From Chitinophaga pinensis (lineage in GTDB: Bacteria; Bacteroidota; Bacteroidia; UBA7662), in assembly GCA_945874665.1 (NCBI GenBank), contig CAMCHJ010000001.1:468634-532633 (forward strand): 64,000 bases of DNA, read 5' to 3'. Within the stretch, counting starts at the first letter, position 1. Every line of letters begins with the position of its first letter. Made by a program: the position numbers and the translations under genes. This document shows, one piece after another, positions 51,536-61,900 of this stretch. Below the pieces are notes generated by a model. The model saw only the letters and a program-made list of their open reading frames with translations. It ran no database searches and had not been told where the DNA came from.

Positions 51536-52497
51536 TAATTGGCATCCAAAATGCGGAACAAATCGTCGAGTTTAGGCGACAATATGATCTCGGTGCGCCT
51601 GTTTTTAGTGCGGGCCTCCGTAGTTTTGGCAGGATCAATGGGCATGTGCTTGCCACGACCAGCTGCTGTCATGCGTGCCGGATCGATTTTCGCGTTTTCA
51701 GATAAGATTTTAACGATGCTCGTGGCCCGGCGCACGCTCAAATCCCAGTTTACATCGTCACTACCTAAGTCATCGGTATGGCCTTCTACCAAAATGCTAA
51801 TGTCAGTATTGGTTTCGAGCACCTTGCCGAGTTCCTGAATGGCTTGTTTACCACGGGGGTCAACGGTGGAACTGCCTGTTTTAAAGAGCAATTGCTCCGA
51901 CAAGGAAACATATACCTTGCCGTTTTTCTGCACCACCGTTAAGCCGCTGTTTTGGAAACCCAAAAGTGCTCTTGCCACTGTTTCCTGTAGTTTGGCTACA
52001 GCAGCATCTTTGGCAGCAAGTGTGGCCTGCAATTCATTTACTTTTTTCTCACGTGCTTCTAAATCTACTTGCAAGACTTTCAGCTTGCTTTCTAACGTGT
52101 TGAGTTCGGCTTCCTTTTGCTTCACCAGTAATTCATTTTGCTTTAAATCCCTCGCTAAACGCGCATTTTCATTCATGCTGTTGTTCGAAATGGTTTCATT
52201 TGTTTTGATGAGGTCGTTCACCAAATCAGTTAGCTGAGTTACACGGCCTTGTGCCTGACGCAATTCTAAGCCGATATTCGCGGTATCAGTTTCTAACCCA
52301 GCTTTTTCACTGCGTAAGGTTTCAATGCCTGTGCTGAGCATGTCCTTTTCGCCTTGCAAACCCTCGATTTGCTTTTGTTGTGCCTGGGTTTCCTTGTTGA
52401 GCCGTTCGCGGTCAACTACCACGGCGTTGTGGTCTTTTTGACTTACACAGCTGCCGAGCATGATGACGGCAGCGAGGAGGAGGAGTGATTTTTTCAT
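51535..52497 (-). CDS. OmpA-family lipoprotein with coiled coil
   Basis: The 320-residue protein has a lipobox (LGSC, cysteine 17), a long coiled coil with many Glu, Gln and Lys residues (about 35-170), and a C-terminal OmpA domain (about 200-310) with VEGHTDDLGS, DLSVRRATSI and RTKNRRTEIIL, which binds peptidoglycan. It should sit in the outer membrane and attach to the cell wall. It lies 31 nt after hflX and is translationally coupled to anmK. Confidence 0.9.
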   Translation of the reverse strand: MKKSLLLLAAVIMLGSCVSQKDHNAVVVDRERLNKETQAQQKQIEGLQGEKDMLSTGIETLRSEKAGLETDTANIGLELRQAQGRVTQLTDLVNDLIKTNETISNNSMNENARLARDLKQNELLVKQKEAELNTLESKLKVLQVDLEAREKKVNELQATLAAKDAAVAKLQETVARALLGFQNSGLTVVQKNGKVYVSLSEQLLFKTGSSTVDPRGKQAIQELGKVLETNTDISILVEGHTDDLGSDDVNWDLSVRRATSIVKILSENAKIDPARMTAAGRGKHMPIDPAKTTEARTKNRRTEIILSPKLDDLFRILDAN

Positions 52498-52528
52498 TTT
52501 TTTAATTTAGGAGGCTAATGGTAGTTTT

Positions 52529-53737
52529 TTAAAAGAAATCGTGACTATGTGGGTATTTTTCGAACCAACAGGTTTTTACCATGTCGCTTACCCTCGTACG
52601 CAAATCTTCAATATTTATTTTGGAAGTGGCCGAAATAAAAAGCGCGTTGCCATTTGTTTTGGCCATCCAAGTCTGCGCCAGCTGCTCCACCGGCGGGTGT
52701 CCTTCTATGAACTCGGGGTCATCGTGCCGCGCCGCCCGCGCCTCTTCCCAGCGATCAATCTTATTAAAAACCGTGAGAATGGGCTTATCAGCTGCCTTGA
52801 GTTCTTGTAACGTTTCGAGCACCACCTGCATTTGCTCTTCAAAATTGGGGTGGCTCAAATCAACCACATGCAGCAAAATATCTGATTCACGCACTTCGTC
52901 GAGGGTGCTTTTAAACGACTCCACCAAGTGATGCGGTAGCTTGCGGATAAAACCCACGGTATCACTCAGCAAAAAAGGCACATGGTTTACTACCACCTTG
53001 CGCACGGTGGCGTCGAGGGTGGCAAAAAGTTTGTTTTCGGCAAATACTTCCGATTTGCTGATGAGGTTCATGAGGGTTGATTTGCCCACATTGGTATAAC
53101 CTACCAAAGCTACACGTATGCTTTTACCACGATTTTTACGCTGCGTTGCGTTTTGCCTATCGATGAGCTCGAGGCGTTCTTTGAGTAAAATAATGCGGTT
53201 GCGTATGATGCGTCGGTCTGTTTCGATTTCTTTTTCACCCGGACCTTTCATGCCGATACCGCCTTTTTGCTTGCTCAAGTGGGTCCACATGCGCGTAAGT
53301 CGCGGCAACAAATATTCGTGCTGAGCCAGCTCCACTTGCGTTTTGCTTTGTGCTGTTTGTGCACGAGAAGCAAAAATATCCAGGATCAAAGTACTGCGGT
53401 CGAGTACTTTTACCGTTGCTTCTAGCGGATCGGGATTAAACACCTTCTCAATGTTCCGCATTTGCGAAGCGCTGAGCTCATCGTCGATAAGTACCAAATC
53501 TATTTCATGCTCGCGCACATATATTTCGATTTCTTCGAGTTTGCCCGTGCCCACATAGGTACGTGGATCGGCGCGCTGCAAGCGTTGCACAAAGCGGGCT
53601 TTGGTGGTGGCACCGGCCGTCTCGGCTAAAAATGCCAGTTCATCGAGGTATTCCTGCGCCTTTTCTGCCGGTTGTTCTTGGGTAATGATGCCCACCAGCA
53701 CGGCGACTTCTTTTTTAAGTAGATTTTTTTGAATCAT
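52529..53737 (-). CDS. hflX: GTPase HflX
   Basis: HflX is a ribosome-associated GTPase that rescues stalled ribosomes. The 402-residue protein has an N-terminal HflX domain, the glycine-rich linker KGGIGMKGPGEKEIETDRR (158-176), G1 GYTNVGKST (213-221), G3 DTVGFIRKLPHHLVESF and G4 NKID. Length and motifs are normal. It lies 30 nt after radA on the same strand and precedes the OmpA-family gene. Confidence 0.95.
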   Translation of the reverse strand: MIQKNLLKKEVAVLVGIITQEQPAEKAQEYLDELAFLAETAGATTKARFVQRLQRADPRTYVGTGKLEEIEIYVREHEIDLVLIDDELSASQMRNIEKVFNPDPLEATVKVLDRSTLILDIFASRAQTAQSKTQVELAQHEYLLPRLTRMWTHLSKQKGGIGMKGPGEKEIETDRRIIRNRIILLKERLELIDRQNATQRKNRGKSIRVALVGYTNVGKSTLMNLISKSEVFAENKLFATLDATVRKVVVNHVPFLLSDTVGFIRKLPHHLVESFKSTLDEVRESDILLHVVDLSHPNFEEQMQVVLETLQELKAADKPILTVFNKIDRWEEARAARHDDPEFIEGHPPVEQLAQTWMAKTNGNALFISATSKINIEDLRTRVSDMVKTCWFEKYPHSHDFF

Positions 53738-53767
53738 TCAATTGCAAAAATCGTGTATTTAAGTCGA

Positions 53768-55135
53768 TTAGAAAATTTTTCCTATCAACTCATCCAAACG
53801 CCCAGCCTTTTCGAGCCGCATGCCTTTGGGGGGATGTTGTATTTGCTGATGTTCGGAGAGGAACATTTTGGTGAAACCTAGCTTTGCGGCCTCTGCCAAG
53901 CGGTTTTCGATACGGGCCACCGGCCGGAGTTCGCCACCCAAGCCAATTTCCGCCGCAAAACAAACTTCTCCCGCCAGGGGCATGTCTTGCAAAGAAGAAG
54001 CCATGGCTGCACAAACTGCCAAGTCAATCGCTGGATCTTCTACCCGTAAACCACCGGCGATGTTCAAAAATACATCAAGCTGGTTCATGCGGTAGCCACA
54101 GCGTTTTTCCATCACGGCAATGAGCATGCTGAGCCTGCGCTGGTCAAAACCTGTGGTGCTGCGTTGCGGTGTGCCAAAGGCCGACCCGCCTACCAAAGCT
54201 TGCACTTCTACAAAAAGCGAACGGTTGCCCTCGAGGGTGGAACCGATGGCCATGCCACTTTGACTGTGCCATTGGCGGGTGAGGAGCAGCTCGCTCGGGT
54301 TCGATACTTCGCGCAAACCTTCGCCCATCATTTCGTAAATACCCAACTCGGAGGTGGAACCAAAACGATTTTTGAGGGTGCGCACAATGCGGTAGCTATG
54401 GTTGCGGTCGCCTTCAAATTGTAAAACAGTATCTACGAGGTGCTCGAGTACTTTTGGCCCGGCTAGTTGACCGTCTTTGGTGATGTGGCCTATCAGAAAC
54501 ACAGGCACGCGGTTTTCTTTGGCAAAACGCATGAACTCGCCGGCGGCTTGGCGGACTTGGGAAACGCTGCCAGGGCCAGATTCAATGAGGGGCGAAAATA
54601 CCGTTTGAATAGAGTCAACAATCAGTAATTCGGGCCGAATGGCCTCCACCTGCCTAAAAATAGCCGTGGTTTCGGTCTCTGTAAGCACATAACAATGGTC
54701 CTGCTTCATGCCCAAGCGCGTAGCCCGCAGTTTGATTTGGGCCTCGCTTTCTTCACCCGACACATAGAGTATGCGATGACCCTCTAGCTGCAACGCCAAT
54801 TGCAGTAGCAGGGTAGATTTGCCAATGCCCGGCTCGCCGCCCAACAGCACCAAGGCCCCGGGTACAATACCACCTCCTAATACGCGGTTGAGCTCGGCAT
54901 CAGGACAAGTCCAGCGCTCGGTAAGGTCGGTAGCCACCTCCGAAAGCAGTTGCGCATCGACCTGGCGCTTGGTGCCTGTACCTGCAAAAGCCCGCACATC
55001 GGTGCCACTGCCGCTTTTTTCACGGATTTCTTCCACAAAAGTATTCCAGCTGTTGCAGCTGCTGCACTTGCCAGTCCATTTGGGCGATTGTGCCCCGCAC
55101 GACTGGCATATGTATACGGTTTTGAGTTTGCTCAT
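53768..55135 (-). CDS. radA: DNA repair protein RadA
   Basis: RadA is a RecA-like ATPase that processes recombination intermediates. The 455-residue protein has a four-cysteine zinc finger (C10, C13, C24, C27), Walker A GGEPGIGKST (99-108), the RadA motif KNRFG, and a C-terminal Lon-protease-like domain with LSMLIAVMEKRCGYRM and AEIGLGGELRPV. It leads the radA-hflX-ompA-anmK-SDR run. A 12-bp palindrome, CAGGCATGCCTG, lies at 55152-55163 just upstream of a TATATTTA -7-like box. Confidence 0.95.
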   Translation of the reverse strand: MSKLKTVYICQSCGAQSPKWTGKCSSCNSWNTFVEEIREKSGSGTDVRAFAGTGTKRQVDAQLLSEVATDLTERWTCPDAELNRVLGGGIVPGALVLLGGEPGIGKSTLLLQLALQLEGHRILYVSGEESEAQIKLRATRLGMKQDHCYVLTETETTAIFRQVEAIRPELLIVDSIQTVFSPLIESGPGSVSQVRQAAGEFMRFAKENRVPVFLIGHITKDGQLAGPKVLEHLVDTVLQFEGDRNHSYRIVRTLKNRFGSTSELGIYEMMGEGLREVSNPSELLLTRQWHSQSGMAIGSTLEGNRSLFVEVQALVGGSAFGTPQRSTTGFDQRRLSMLIAVMEKRCGYRMNQLDVFLNIAGGLRVEDPAIDLAVCAAMASSLQDMPLAGEVCFAAEIGLGGELRPVARIENRLAEAAKLGFTKMFLSEHQQIQHPPKGMRLEKAGRLDELIGKIF

Positions 55136-55580
55136 AAAAAGGTAAATATAGCAGGCATGCCTGTCTCGTTTTCAACAAAAATTTTCAAAAAAGCTTCCTT
55201 ATCGTACGATCCTTGCCATCCTGCAGTGATTTAATGTGCTGCAGTAACGTTATGCTTAAAACTTAACAGGGTTTTTACGCGAGTTAATTTAGCAGTGTTT
55301 TAGTAAAATACGGTTATGAAGGAGGCCAGCCATGGCCAGGAGAGCGATGTGTTGGCTGCCATCGGTCTACATCCGCATCGGCCAGTGCTTGTGAATGACA
55401 AAGCGCGTGGCGTTTTTCTACCAGGGGTTCAACAACAGATTTAGGAGGTCCAAGTTCTTTAAGCGCTTACCCGCATTTGGCAAAAGGAGGTAATATTTGG
55501 TTTGAACCACGTTAATGGCTGGTTTTCCCAAATATTCAGCACGTATTCCAGTTTCCTTAGCATTCACACCAGGAAAGTCT
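55136..55580 (+). other. Intergenic region between radA and TPR gene
   Basis: About 445 nt. It holds the radA promoter region with a 12-bp palindrome (CAGGCATGCCTG, 55152-55163), two CTGCAG copies 18 nt apart, a possible 42-codon frame (55316-55444) and two GGAGGT sites (55444-55449 and 55486-55491) that precede no convincing start. No known gene family is seen. Confidence 0.5.
55316..55444 (+). CDS. Possible 42-residue protein
   Basis: ATG 55316 opens a 42-codon frame ending at TAG 55442. The product (MKEASHGQESDVLAAIGLHP at the start) is soluble and of average composition and matches no family that I recognise. No -7 box or Shine-Dalgarno sequence stands out upstream. It may be a chance frame. 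Confidence 0.2.
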   Translation: MKEASHGQESDVLAAIGLHPHRPVLVNDKARGVFLPGVQQQI

Positions 55581-55588
55581 TATTTTCG
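55581..55588 (+). promoter_or_regulatory. -7-like box TATTTTCG of the TPR gene
   Basis: This variant box lies 7 nt before the ATG at 55596 and favours that start, which also opens the signal peptide. Confidence 0.5.
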
Positions 55589-55595
55589 TTCGATA

Positions 55596-57413
55596 ATGAT
55601 GCGGCTAAGATTTTTTTTCATATTTCTTTTTCTCTTTTTAGGAAAATTATCTGTTTTGGGGCAACCAGGTCCGCTTGGCCGCCTGCCCCTGGGGATACAA
55701 TATTATCAGCAATCAGAATTTGAGCGTGCAGCCGAATTGTTAGCAGCTGTTTTAGAGGCCGAACCTTCGAACAACACTGCTTACGGTTACCTATATAACA
55801 GCTATATCCAGCTCAGTGCATTCGAAAAGGCAGAAAAAGTGGCGCAAGTCATGGCCAAACGCGATGCTGGTCAAGTCATGTATGCCGTAGACATTGCTTT
55901 TGCCCTGCGCAAACAAGGCAAAGAGAGCAAGGCGATTGGGCAATACGATGCTTTGGTTAAAAGACTCCTTGCCAACCGTGGTCAAATCATCCTCCTTGCC
56001 AATGCCTTCCGTGCAAGGGGTGAGTACGATTATGCCATCATCAGTTACCAAAAAGGAAGGCAATTGCTGGCTGAGCCAATGGCTTTTGCGATAGAGTTGG
56101 CAGAGTTGTATTATGCCACTGGACAAAAAGCCAAGTTAATAGCGGCTTATCTAGACTATTTAGCAGCTGCCCCACAGCAATTAGGCTACATACAAAACAT
56201 GTTGCAGGCGCGTTTGGAGGAAGCAGATTACGATGTTTTGCGAGCGGCCTTGCTGACTGCTATCCAAAAACGGCCTGATGACATCATGCTTTCAGAGCTC
56301 ATGATATGGTTTTTTGTGCAGCAGCTCGATTTTCAACAGGCTTTTTACCAAGCGCGCGCGATTGACAGGCGGATGCAGGAAAATGGAAATCGCATTTTAA
56401 CCTTGTCGAGGGCCGCAGTTGAGAATAAAGACTACACCGCTGCGATTGAAATGCTGCAGTATCTCATCGATAAAGGGCCTAACTACCTGGTTTATTACGA
56501 TGCGCGTTACGAAATACTCGAAGCGGAACGCATGCGTCTGCAAGCGGGAATAGCATTATCGGCCGATTGGCAAGCTTTAGCAGCCAAGTATGAGGCCTAC
56601 ATAACTGCTTTCCCACAACAACGCAACATCCTACAAATGAAACAACGCCTGGCCATGGTATACGGCTATGAGCTTAAACGTTTGGCGGATGCTGTGGAGT
56701 TGTTAGAAAAAGCCATTGCGGCTGGGGGTGACCGCCACTTGGTGGCAGCGGCCAAACTCGATTTAGGTGATATGTACCTGCTCACCGACGAGCTGTGGGA
56801 GGCTGCATTGACGTACGGGCAGGTCGAAAAAGACTTTCCCAACGATCCGCTTGGCCAAGCAGCGAAATTCCGAAATGCACGATTGTCTTTTTATAAGGGC
56901 GAGTTCGAATGGTCGCAAGCCCAGCTCGACGTGCTCAAGGCCAGTACGAGTCAGCTTATCTCGAATAACGCCTTGGCCTTATCGCTCTTGATAAGCGATA
57001 ACCTTGACCTCGACACCACCATTTTGCCCATGAAAGCCTTTGCTGCGGCCGATTTGCTGCTTTTTCGCAAGGAGTATACGTTGGCACAGGCTGCCTTTGA
57101 GGCCGTGGTACGCGATTACCCTGGCCATGGGTTAAGCGATGAAATTTGGCTCAGGCAAGCCGAGATATTTGTCAAGCAAGGCGCCTATGCAGCAGCGGCA
57201 ATCAAGTACGAAGCCATCCTTCAATCCTTTGGTGCCGATATTTTGGGTGATGATGCCTTGTATTTATTGGCTGTTTTGCATGCAGACTATCTTAAAGACA
57301 GCCCAAAGGCCATGTCCCTTTTTCAGGATTTGCTCGTAAAATATCCCGACAGTACATTTACCTTTGAGGCACGCCGGCGGTACAGGTTGCTGCGTGGCGA
57401 CAAGATCAATTAA
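55596..57413 (+). CDS. Secreted tetratricopeptide-repeat protein
   Basis: The 605-residue protein has a signal peptide rich in Phe and Leu (about 1-22, ending VLGQ) followed by a helical solenoid of TPR-type repeats throughout, for example YYQQSEFERAAELL and AYGYLYNSYIQLSAFEKAEKV. The final part (about 500-600) resembles YbgF/tol-pal-type TPRs that lie in the periplasm. A longer frame starts at 55515 but lacks a signal peptide at its end. It is followed after 2 nt by the DUF4286 gene. The partner is unknown. Confidence 0.85.
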   Translation: MMRLRFFFIFLFLFLGKLSVLGQPGPLGRLPLGIQYYQQSEFERAAELLAAVLEAEPSNNTAYGYLYNSYIQLSAFEKAEKVAQVMAKRDAGQVMYAVDIAFALRKQGKESKAIGQYDALVKRLLANRGQIILLANAFRARGEYDYAIISYQKGRQLLAEPMAFAIELAELYYATGQKAKLIAAYLDYLAAAPQQLGYIQNMLQARLEEADYDVLRAALLTAIQKRPDDIMLSELMIWFFVQQLDFQQAFYQARAIDRRMQENGNRILTLSRAAVENKDYTAAIEMLQYLIDKGPNYLVYYDARYEILEAERMRLQAGIALSADWQALAAKYEAYITAFPQQRNILQMKQRLAMVYGYELKRLADAVELLEKAIAAGGDRHLVAAAKLDLGDMYLLTDELWEAALTYGQVEKDFPNDPLGQAAKFRNARLSFYKGEFEWSQAQLDVLKASTSQLISNNALALSLLISDNLDLDTTILPMKAFAAADLLLFRKEYTLAQAAFEAVVRDYPGHGLSDEIWLRQAEIFVKQGAYAAAAIKYEAILQSFGADILGDDALYLLAVLHADYLKDSPKAMSLFQDLLVKYPDSTFTFEARRRYRLLRGDKIN

Positions 57414-57415
57414 AC

Positions 57416-57718
57416 ATGTTACTATATAACGTCACTGTAAACGTAGAGCTGGGCGTGCATGCCGAGTGGCTCGCGTGGATGAAAGCCGTCCACATTCCCG
57501 AAGTAATGGCCACTGGCATTTTTAAATCGCATCGTATTTGCAAGCTCCTGCTGCCGAAGCCCGAAGAGGGGGTGACCTATGCCATTCAATATTACTGCGA
57601 AAACCAAGAGGCACTCAACCGCTATTTCGAGGAGTTTGCGCCTGCTTTGCAACAGCGGCACGCTGCCGCGTATGGCAACCGCGCTTATGCGTTTAGGACG
57701 GTGTTAGAGGTCGTGTAA
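57416..57718 (+). CDS. DUF4286 family protein
   Basis: The 100-residue protein has the family features YNVTVNVELGVHAEWLAWM (4-22), HIPEVMATGIF, YAIQYYCEN and FEEFAPALQQRHAAAYG. It is likely a small ferredoxin-like cytoplasmic protein; the family has no known function but is widespread in Bacteroidota. It is co-transcribed with the TPR gene and converges on the minus-strand oxygenase gene 14 nt later. Confidence 0.88.
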   Translation: MLLYNVTVNVELGVHAEWLAWMKAVHIPEVMATGIFKSHRICKLLLPKPEEGVTYAIQYYCENQEALNRYFEEFAPALQQRHAAAYGNRAYAFRTVLEVV

Positions 57719-57732
57719 TTTAACTTACAGTT

Positions 57733-58680
57733 TTACCAAGGCAATTGCTCGAGGCGCTTTTTTGTTTCCAAAAACTCCTTCCAAATTTCATCAACCACCG
57801 CAGCGGCAGGCATTACCTCCTTTATATAGGCAGATACTTGGCCTATTTCGAGTTCCCCATCCTGCAAATTACCTTCGAACATGCCTTTTTTAGCGCGGCC
57901 GCGACCGAGCAGCTCCCCTAAACTATCGGCATTGGCGCCTGCCAACTCAGCGGCTTGCACGGCATTGTAAAAGGCATTCTTAATTAAACGTACGGGTGTG
58001 AGCTTTTTAAGGGTGAGGATGGTATCACCTTCTTGCGCGTCCACCACAGCTTGTTTGAAAGCTTGGTGGGCCGAAGACTCGGGAGTGGCGACAAAGCGGC
58101 TGCCAATTTGCACGCCTTCTGCGCCTAAGGCAAAGGCCGCGCACATGGCCCTACCGTTGCCGATGCCACCTGCAGCAATTAATGGCAGGTCGATAGCGTC
58201 GCGCACCATAGGCAGGAGGCAGAGGGTGGTGGTTTCTTCGCGACCATTATGCCCACCCGCTTCGAATCCTTCGGCTACTACAGCATCTACACCTGCCGCT
58301 TGTGCTTTAAGTGCAAATTTTACATTCGAAACCACATGCACCACGGTGATGCCTTGATCTTTAAGCCAAGGGGTAAGCTTGCCAGGATTACCCGCTGAGG
58401 TAAATACAATTTTTACACCTGCTGCTCTGATCACTTCGAGGTGCTGCTCGATGTCGGGGTACAGCAAAGGTAAGTTCACCGCAAACGGCTTTTTTGTGGC
58501 TTGATTACACTTAAAAAGTTGTTCTTCTAAAATTTTTGGGTACATCGAGCCGGCACCGATGATGCCTAATCCACCTGCATTACTTACGGCTGAAGCGAGC
58601 TCCCAACCGCTGCACCAAATCATACCTGCCTGAATTATAGGCTTATCTATGTTAAAAAGAGAGCTTATGCGATTATTCAT
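57733..58680 (-). CDS. Nitronate monooxygenase / 2-nitropropane dioxygenase family protein
   Basis: The 315-residue FMN-dependent TIM barrel has IIQAGMIWCSGWELASAVSN (15-34), FAVNLPL, VVAEGFEAGGHNGRE with the conserved histidine, PLIAAGGIGNG and GAEGVQIGSRFVATPES. These motifs fit the nitronate monooxygenase group, which also includes FabK-like enoyl reductases. The substrate is not certain. It is divergent from the large TonB receptor gene. Confidence 0.88.
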   Translation of the reverse strand: MNNRISSLFNIDKPIIQAGMIWCSGWELASAVSNAGGLGIIGAGSMYPKILEEQLFKCNQATKKPFAVNLPLLYPDIEQHLEVIRAAGVKIVFTSAGNPGKLTPWLKDQGITVVHVVSNVKFALKAQAAGVDAVVAEGFEAGGHNGREETTTLCLLPMVRDAIDLPLIAAGGIGNGRAMCAAFALGAEGVQIGSRFVATPESSAHQAFKQAVVDAQEGDTILTLKKLTPVRLIKNAFYNAVQAAELAGANADSLGELLGRGRAKKGMFEGNLQDGELEIGQVSAYIKEVMPAAAVVDEIWKEFLETKKRLEQLPW

Positions 58681-58735
58681 GCCACAAGTTCCATGAAAAA
58701 ACTTAAAAACAAGTTGAAATTAGTACTTGCATGAG

Positions 58736-58917
58736 TACTTTTTTGTGCCTAAGTTGCAACCCAGTTTGTTAAAAAATTGTGAAATTCCAAAAACTGTGGC
58801 TTAGAGGCAAAGAAGACTTATGTCAGAAATGCGTCAAAACATAGCGAGAGGCATTGTAGCAACGACAAAATGATTTAACTTAAATTTTCAAATAGATCAA
58901 TAAGCAAATTTCAGACT
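58736..58917 (+). promoter_or_regulatory. Possible promoter and long leader of the large TonB receptor
   Basis: A -7-like TACTTTTTTG lies at 58736-58745, which would give a leader of about 170 nt. GCCTAAG (58747-58753) can pair with CTTAG plus GGC (58800-58808, one bulge) to close a loop of about 45 nt. The role of the leader is unknown. Confidence 0.35.
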
Positions 58918-61900
58918 ATGCAGAGAAAGTTCTACCTGAGTTTAATCTTGCTGCTGATGGGCACATTTGCAGCTTTTGGCCAAGCCGGTACCGGTTCCTT
59001 ACAGGGAAAGGTAGTGGATGAGCTAAAGCCGAAAGAAGGCATTCCCTTCGCAAACGTGATCATCGTGCGGGATGGCGTACAAAAAGGAGGTACTACCACC
59101 GATATCGATGGTAAGTACAAATTTGGCGCCCTGGCACCCGGAAAGTATGACCTTAAAGTGTCATACGTAGGTTTCAATCCAGCCGTTATCAAAGGCGTGC
59201 TGGTTTCGGCCGACCGAAGTAACTTCGTTGACATCAAAATGTCCTCAGGTGTAGACCTCGGCATTATTGATGTAGTGGATTATGAGGTGCCGCTTATTTC
59301 TAAGGACGAAACCTCTACTGGAGGTACCGTAACCCGCGAAGAAATCGCAGCCTTGCCAACGCGTGACGTAAACTCCATTGCGGCAACAACCGGCGGTGTT
59401 TACCAGCAAGATGAAGGCGGTGCCTTGAACGTACGTGGTTCACGTGCCGACGCCACCGAATATTTCATTGATGGTATTCGCGTACGTGGTTCAACCAACT
59501 TGCCGAACGCCTCTATTGAGCAAACAACCGTAATTACCGGTGGTATTCCAGCTCAGTATGGTGACGTTACAGGTGGTATCATTAACATCACCACCCGTGG
59601 TCCATCTGGTCAGTTCTTTGGTGGTGCCGAGGTCTTGAGTTCAGCCGCTGTATTGGAGCCATATGGTTACAACCTCTTCGCACTTAACTTTTCTGGTCCT
59701 TTGATGAAAAAGGCTGGTAAGTCGGTACTTGGATATTTTTTATCTGCGGAATTTGAAACAGAGAAAGACCCGAGTCCTTCTGCAGTTGGTGTTTGGCAGT
59801 TAAATGACAGTGCTTTTAATGCTCTTTCGCTGGATCCTTATCGCCCGTCTATTTTTGGTTCAGGTGTTAATAGAAACTCGGAGTTTATTAACATGGATCA
59901 TATGGAATTGGTGGATGTTCGTCCTAATGCCAATCGTGAACGTATCTCTGTTGCGGGTAAAATAGATTACCAGCCGAATAACCTCTTCAGTGTAACTATT
60001 GGAGGTAACTATGACCGTACAAATGGCCGCATTTATCAACGCGCCTTGTCATTGATGAGCCGCGACAATATGGGATCGTTCGACAACAGCACCTTCCGTA
60101 TGTATGGTCGTTTGCGTCAAAACTTTGCTCCTGCTGGCGAGAATCAAAACAGCACCATCAAAAACGCTTATTATACTTTGCAATTCGACTACACCAAGTC
60201 AACTACCGCGCAAGATGGTGGCGAAAATTTAGGCAGAAATGCCTTTAACTATGGCCACGTGGGTGTGTTTGATTTTGATTTGGTACCTATTTATGAGGAA
60301 GAATTGTATTTTGATGATGTATCTCAGGTTGATTATCAGATGAACGTGTTGAAAGGATTCCAAGAACGGAATCTTCGTTTTAAGGCAAGTGATATTGATC
60401 CGACTTTATCTGTATGGGGTACGAGCTTTTTCAATGCTTTAAATGCAACTGAATTTAATGACCTCTCAGGCGTACGTTCTAACGGGGGCTTAACCAATGG
60501 TTTGCGTCCGGGTTCTGCTTATGGTATTTGGTCAGAACCAGGTCGCCAATTTGGTGGGTATAACTACTCAGACAACGACCAGTACCGCTTAACTGGTTTT
60601 TTCAATGCTGACATAGGTGGTCACTCGCTTAAGTTTGGTTTTGAATACGACCAACGTATCGATCGCAGCTATTCGATGAATCCTTTTGCGGGTGGTATCG
60701 GTTTGTGGGGTTTAGCACGTGGTTTAACCAATCGACACTTATTGGAGCTGGATTTAAACAATCCAATTGTAAATCGTGATGCGAATGGTTTCTTGACCGA
60801 CCTAGACACTGTTAATTTTAACCGATTGTTAGGTAGTAATCAATCCACTTTCGACCGCAATCTGCGTCAATCGATGGGACTTGCAGCTAACGACCTCCGT
60901 TTTATTAACATCGATGGCATGAATCCAGGGGATTTGCAGCTGAGCTTTTTCTCTGCGGAAGAATTGTTAAACGAGGGTAACTCTTTTGTTGGCTACTTCG
61001 GTTATGACTACTTAGGCAATAAGCTCAAGACAAATCCTGGTGCATTAGACTTCTTCACCGACCGTGAGAACCGCCCTATTCCTGCCTTCCAGCCAATCTA
61101 TATGGCCGGCTTTATTGAAGATAAGTTTGCTTTCGACGACTTGGTATTCCGTGTGGGTGTGCGGGTTGACCGTTTTGACGCCAACCAGCCTGTTTTAAGA
61201 GATCGCTTTTTGCTATACAGTGCTAAAACTGTAGGTGAAGTTGATGGTTCTTTGAACACCCAGAATGGCGGCTTGCACCCAAGTATCGTGCCTAGCGATG
61301 CCGTAGTTTATGTCAATGACATCACCCAGCAGAACCCAACTATTTTGGGATATCGTTCTGGCCAGCAGTGGTACACAGCCCAAGGTACTGAGATTCGTAA
61401 CGCTTCAGGCATTGCAGCTGCTTCGGCAACAGGTAGTGTAACGCCATTTTTACGTGACGCAAGTCAAAATGAAGTGCGTGCAGATGCCTTCACCGACTAC
61501 ACGCCGCAAATCAACATCATGCCACGCGTAGCCTTCTCTTTCCCTATTTCGGACGAAGCACAGTTCTTTGCGCACTATGATGTATTGACCCAGCGTCCTA
61601 GCGGCTTCCTCCGTTTTGATCCGCGTCAGTACAATTTCTTACAGCAAGTTGGTGGTACTATCAACAATCCTGATTTGAAGCCAGAGCGCACTATTGATTA
61701 TCAGTTGGGCTTCAAGCAGCGTTTGAACAAAACATCTGCTTTGACCATCAGTGCTTTCTACCGTGAATTACGGAATATGATTCAGATCATTAACGTACCA
61801 TTTGCGTTCCCGCTTGATTACCGTACTTATGGTAACATCGACTTTGGAACAGTTAAAGGTTTGACATTGGCTTACGACTTGCGCCGTACTGGAAACGTAC

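Noticed and set aside
55515..55595. An upstream start of the TPR gene at 55515
   Set aside because: It would place 27 extra residues before the signal peptide and lies upstream of the -7-like box at 55581.
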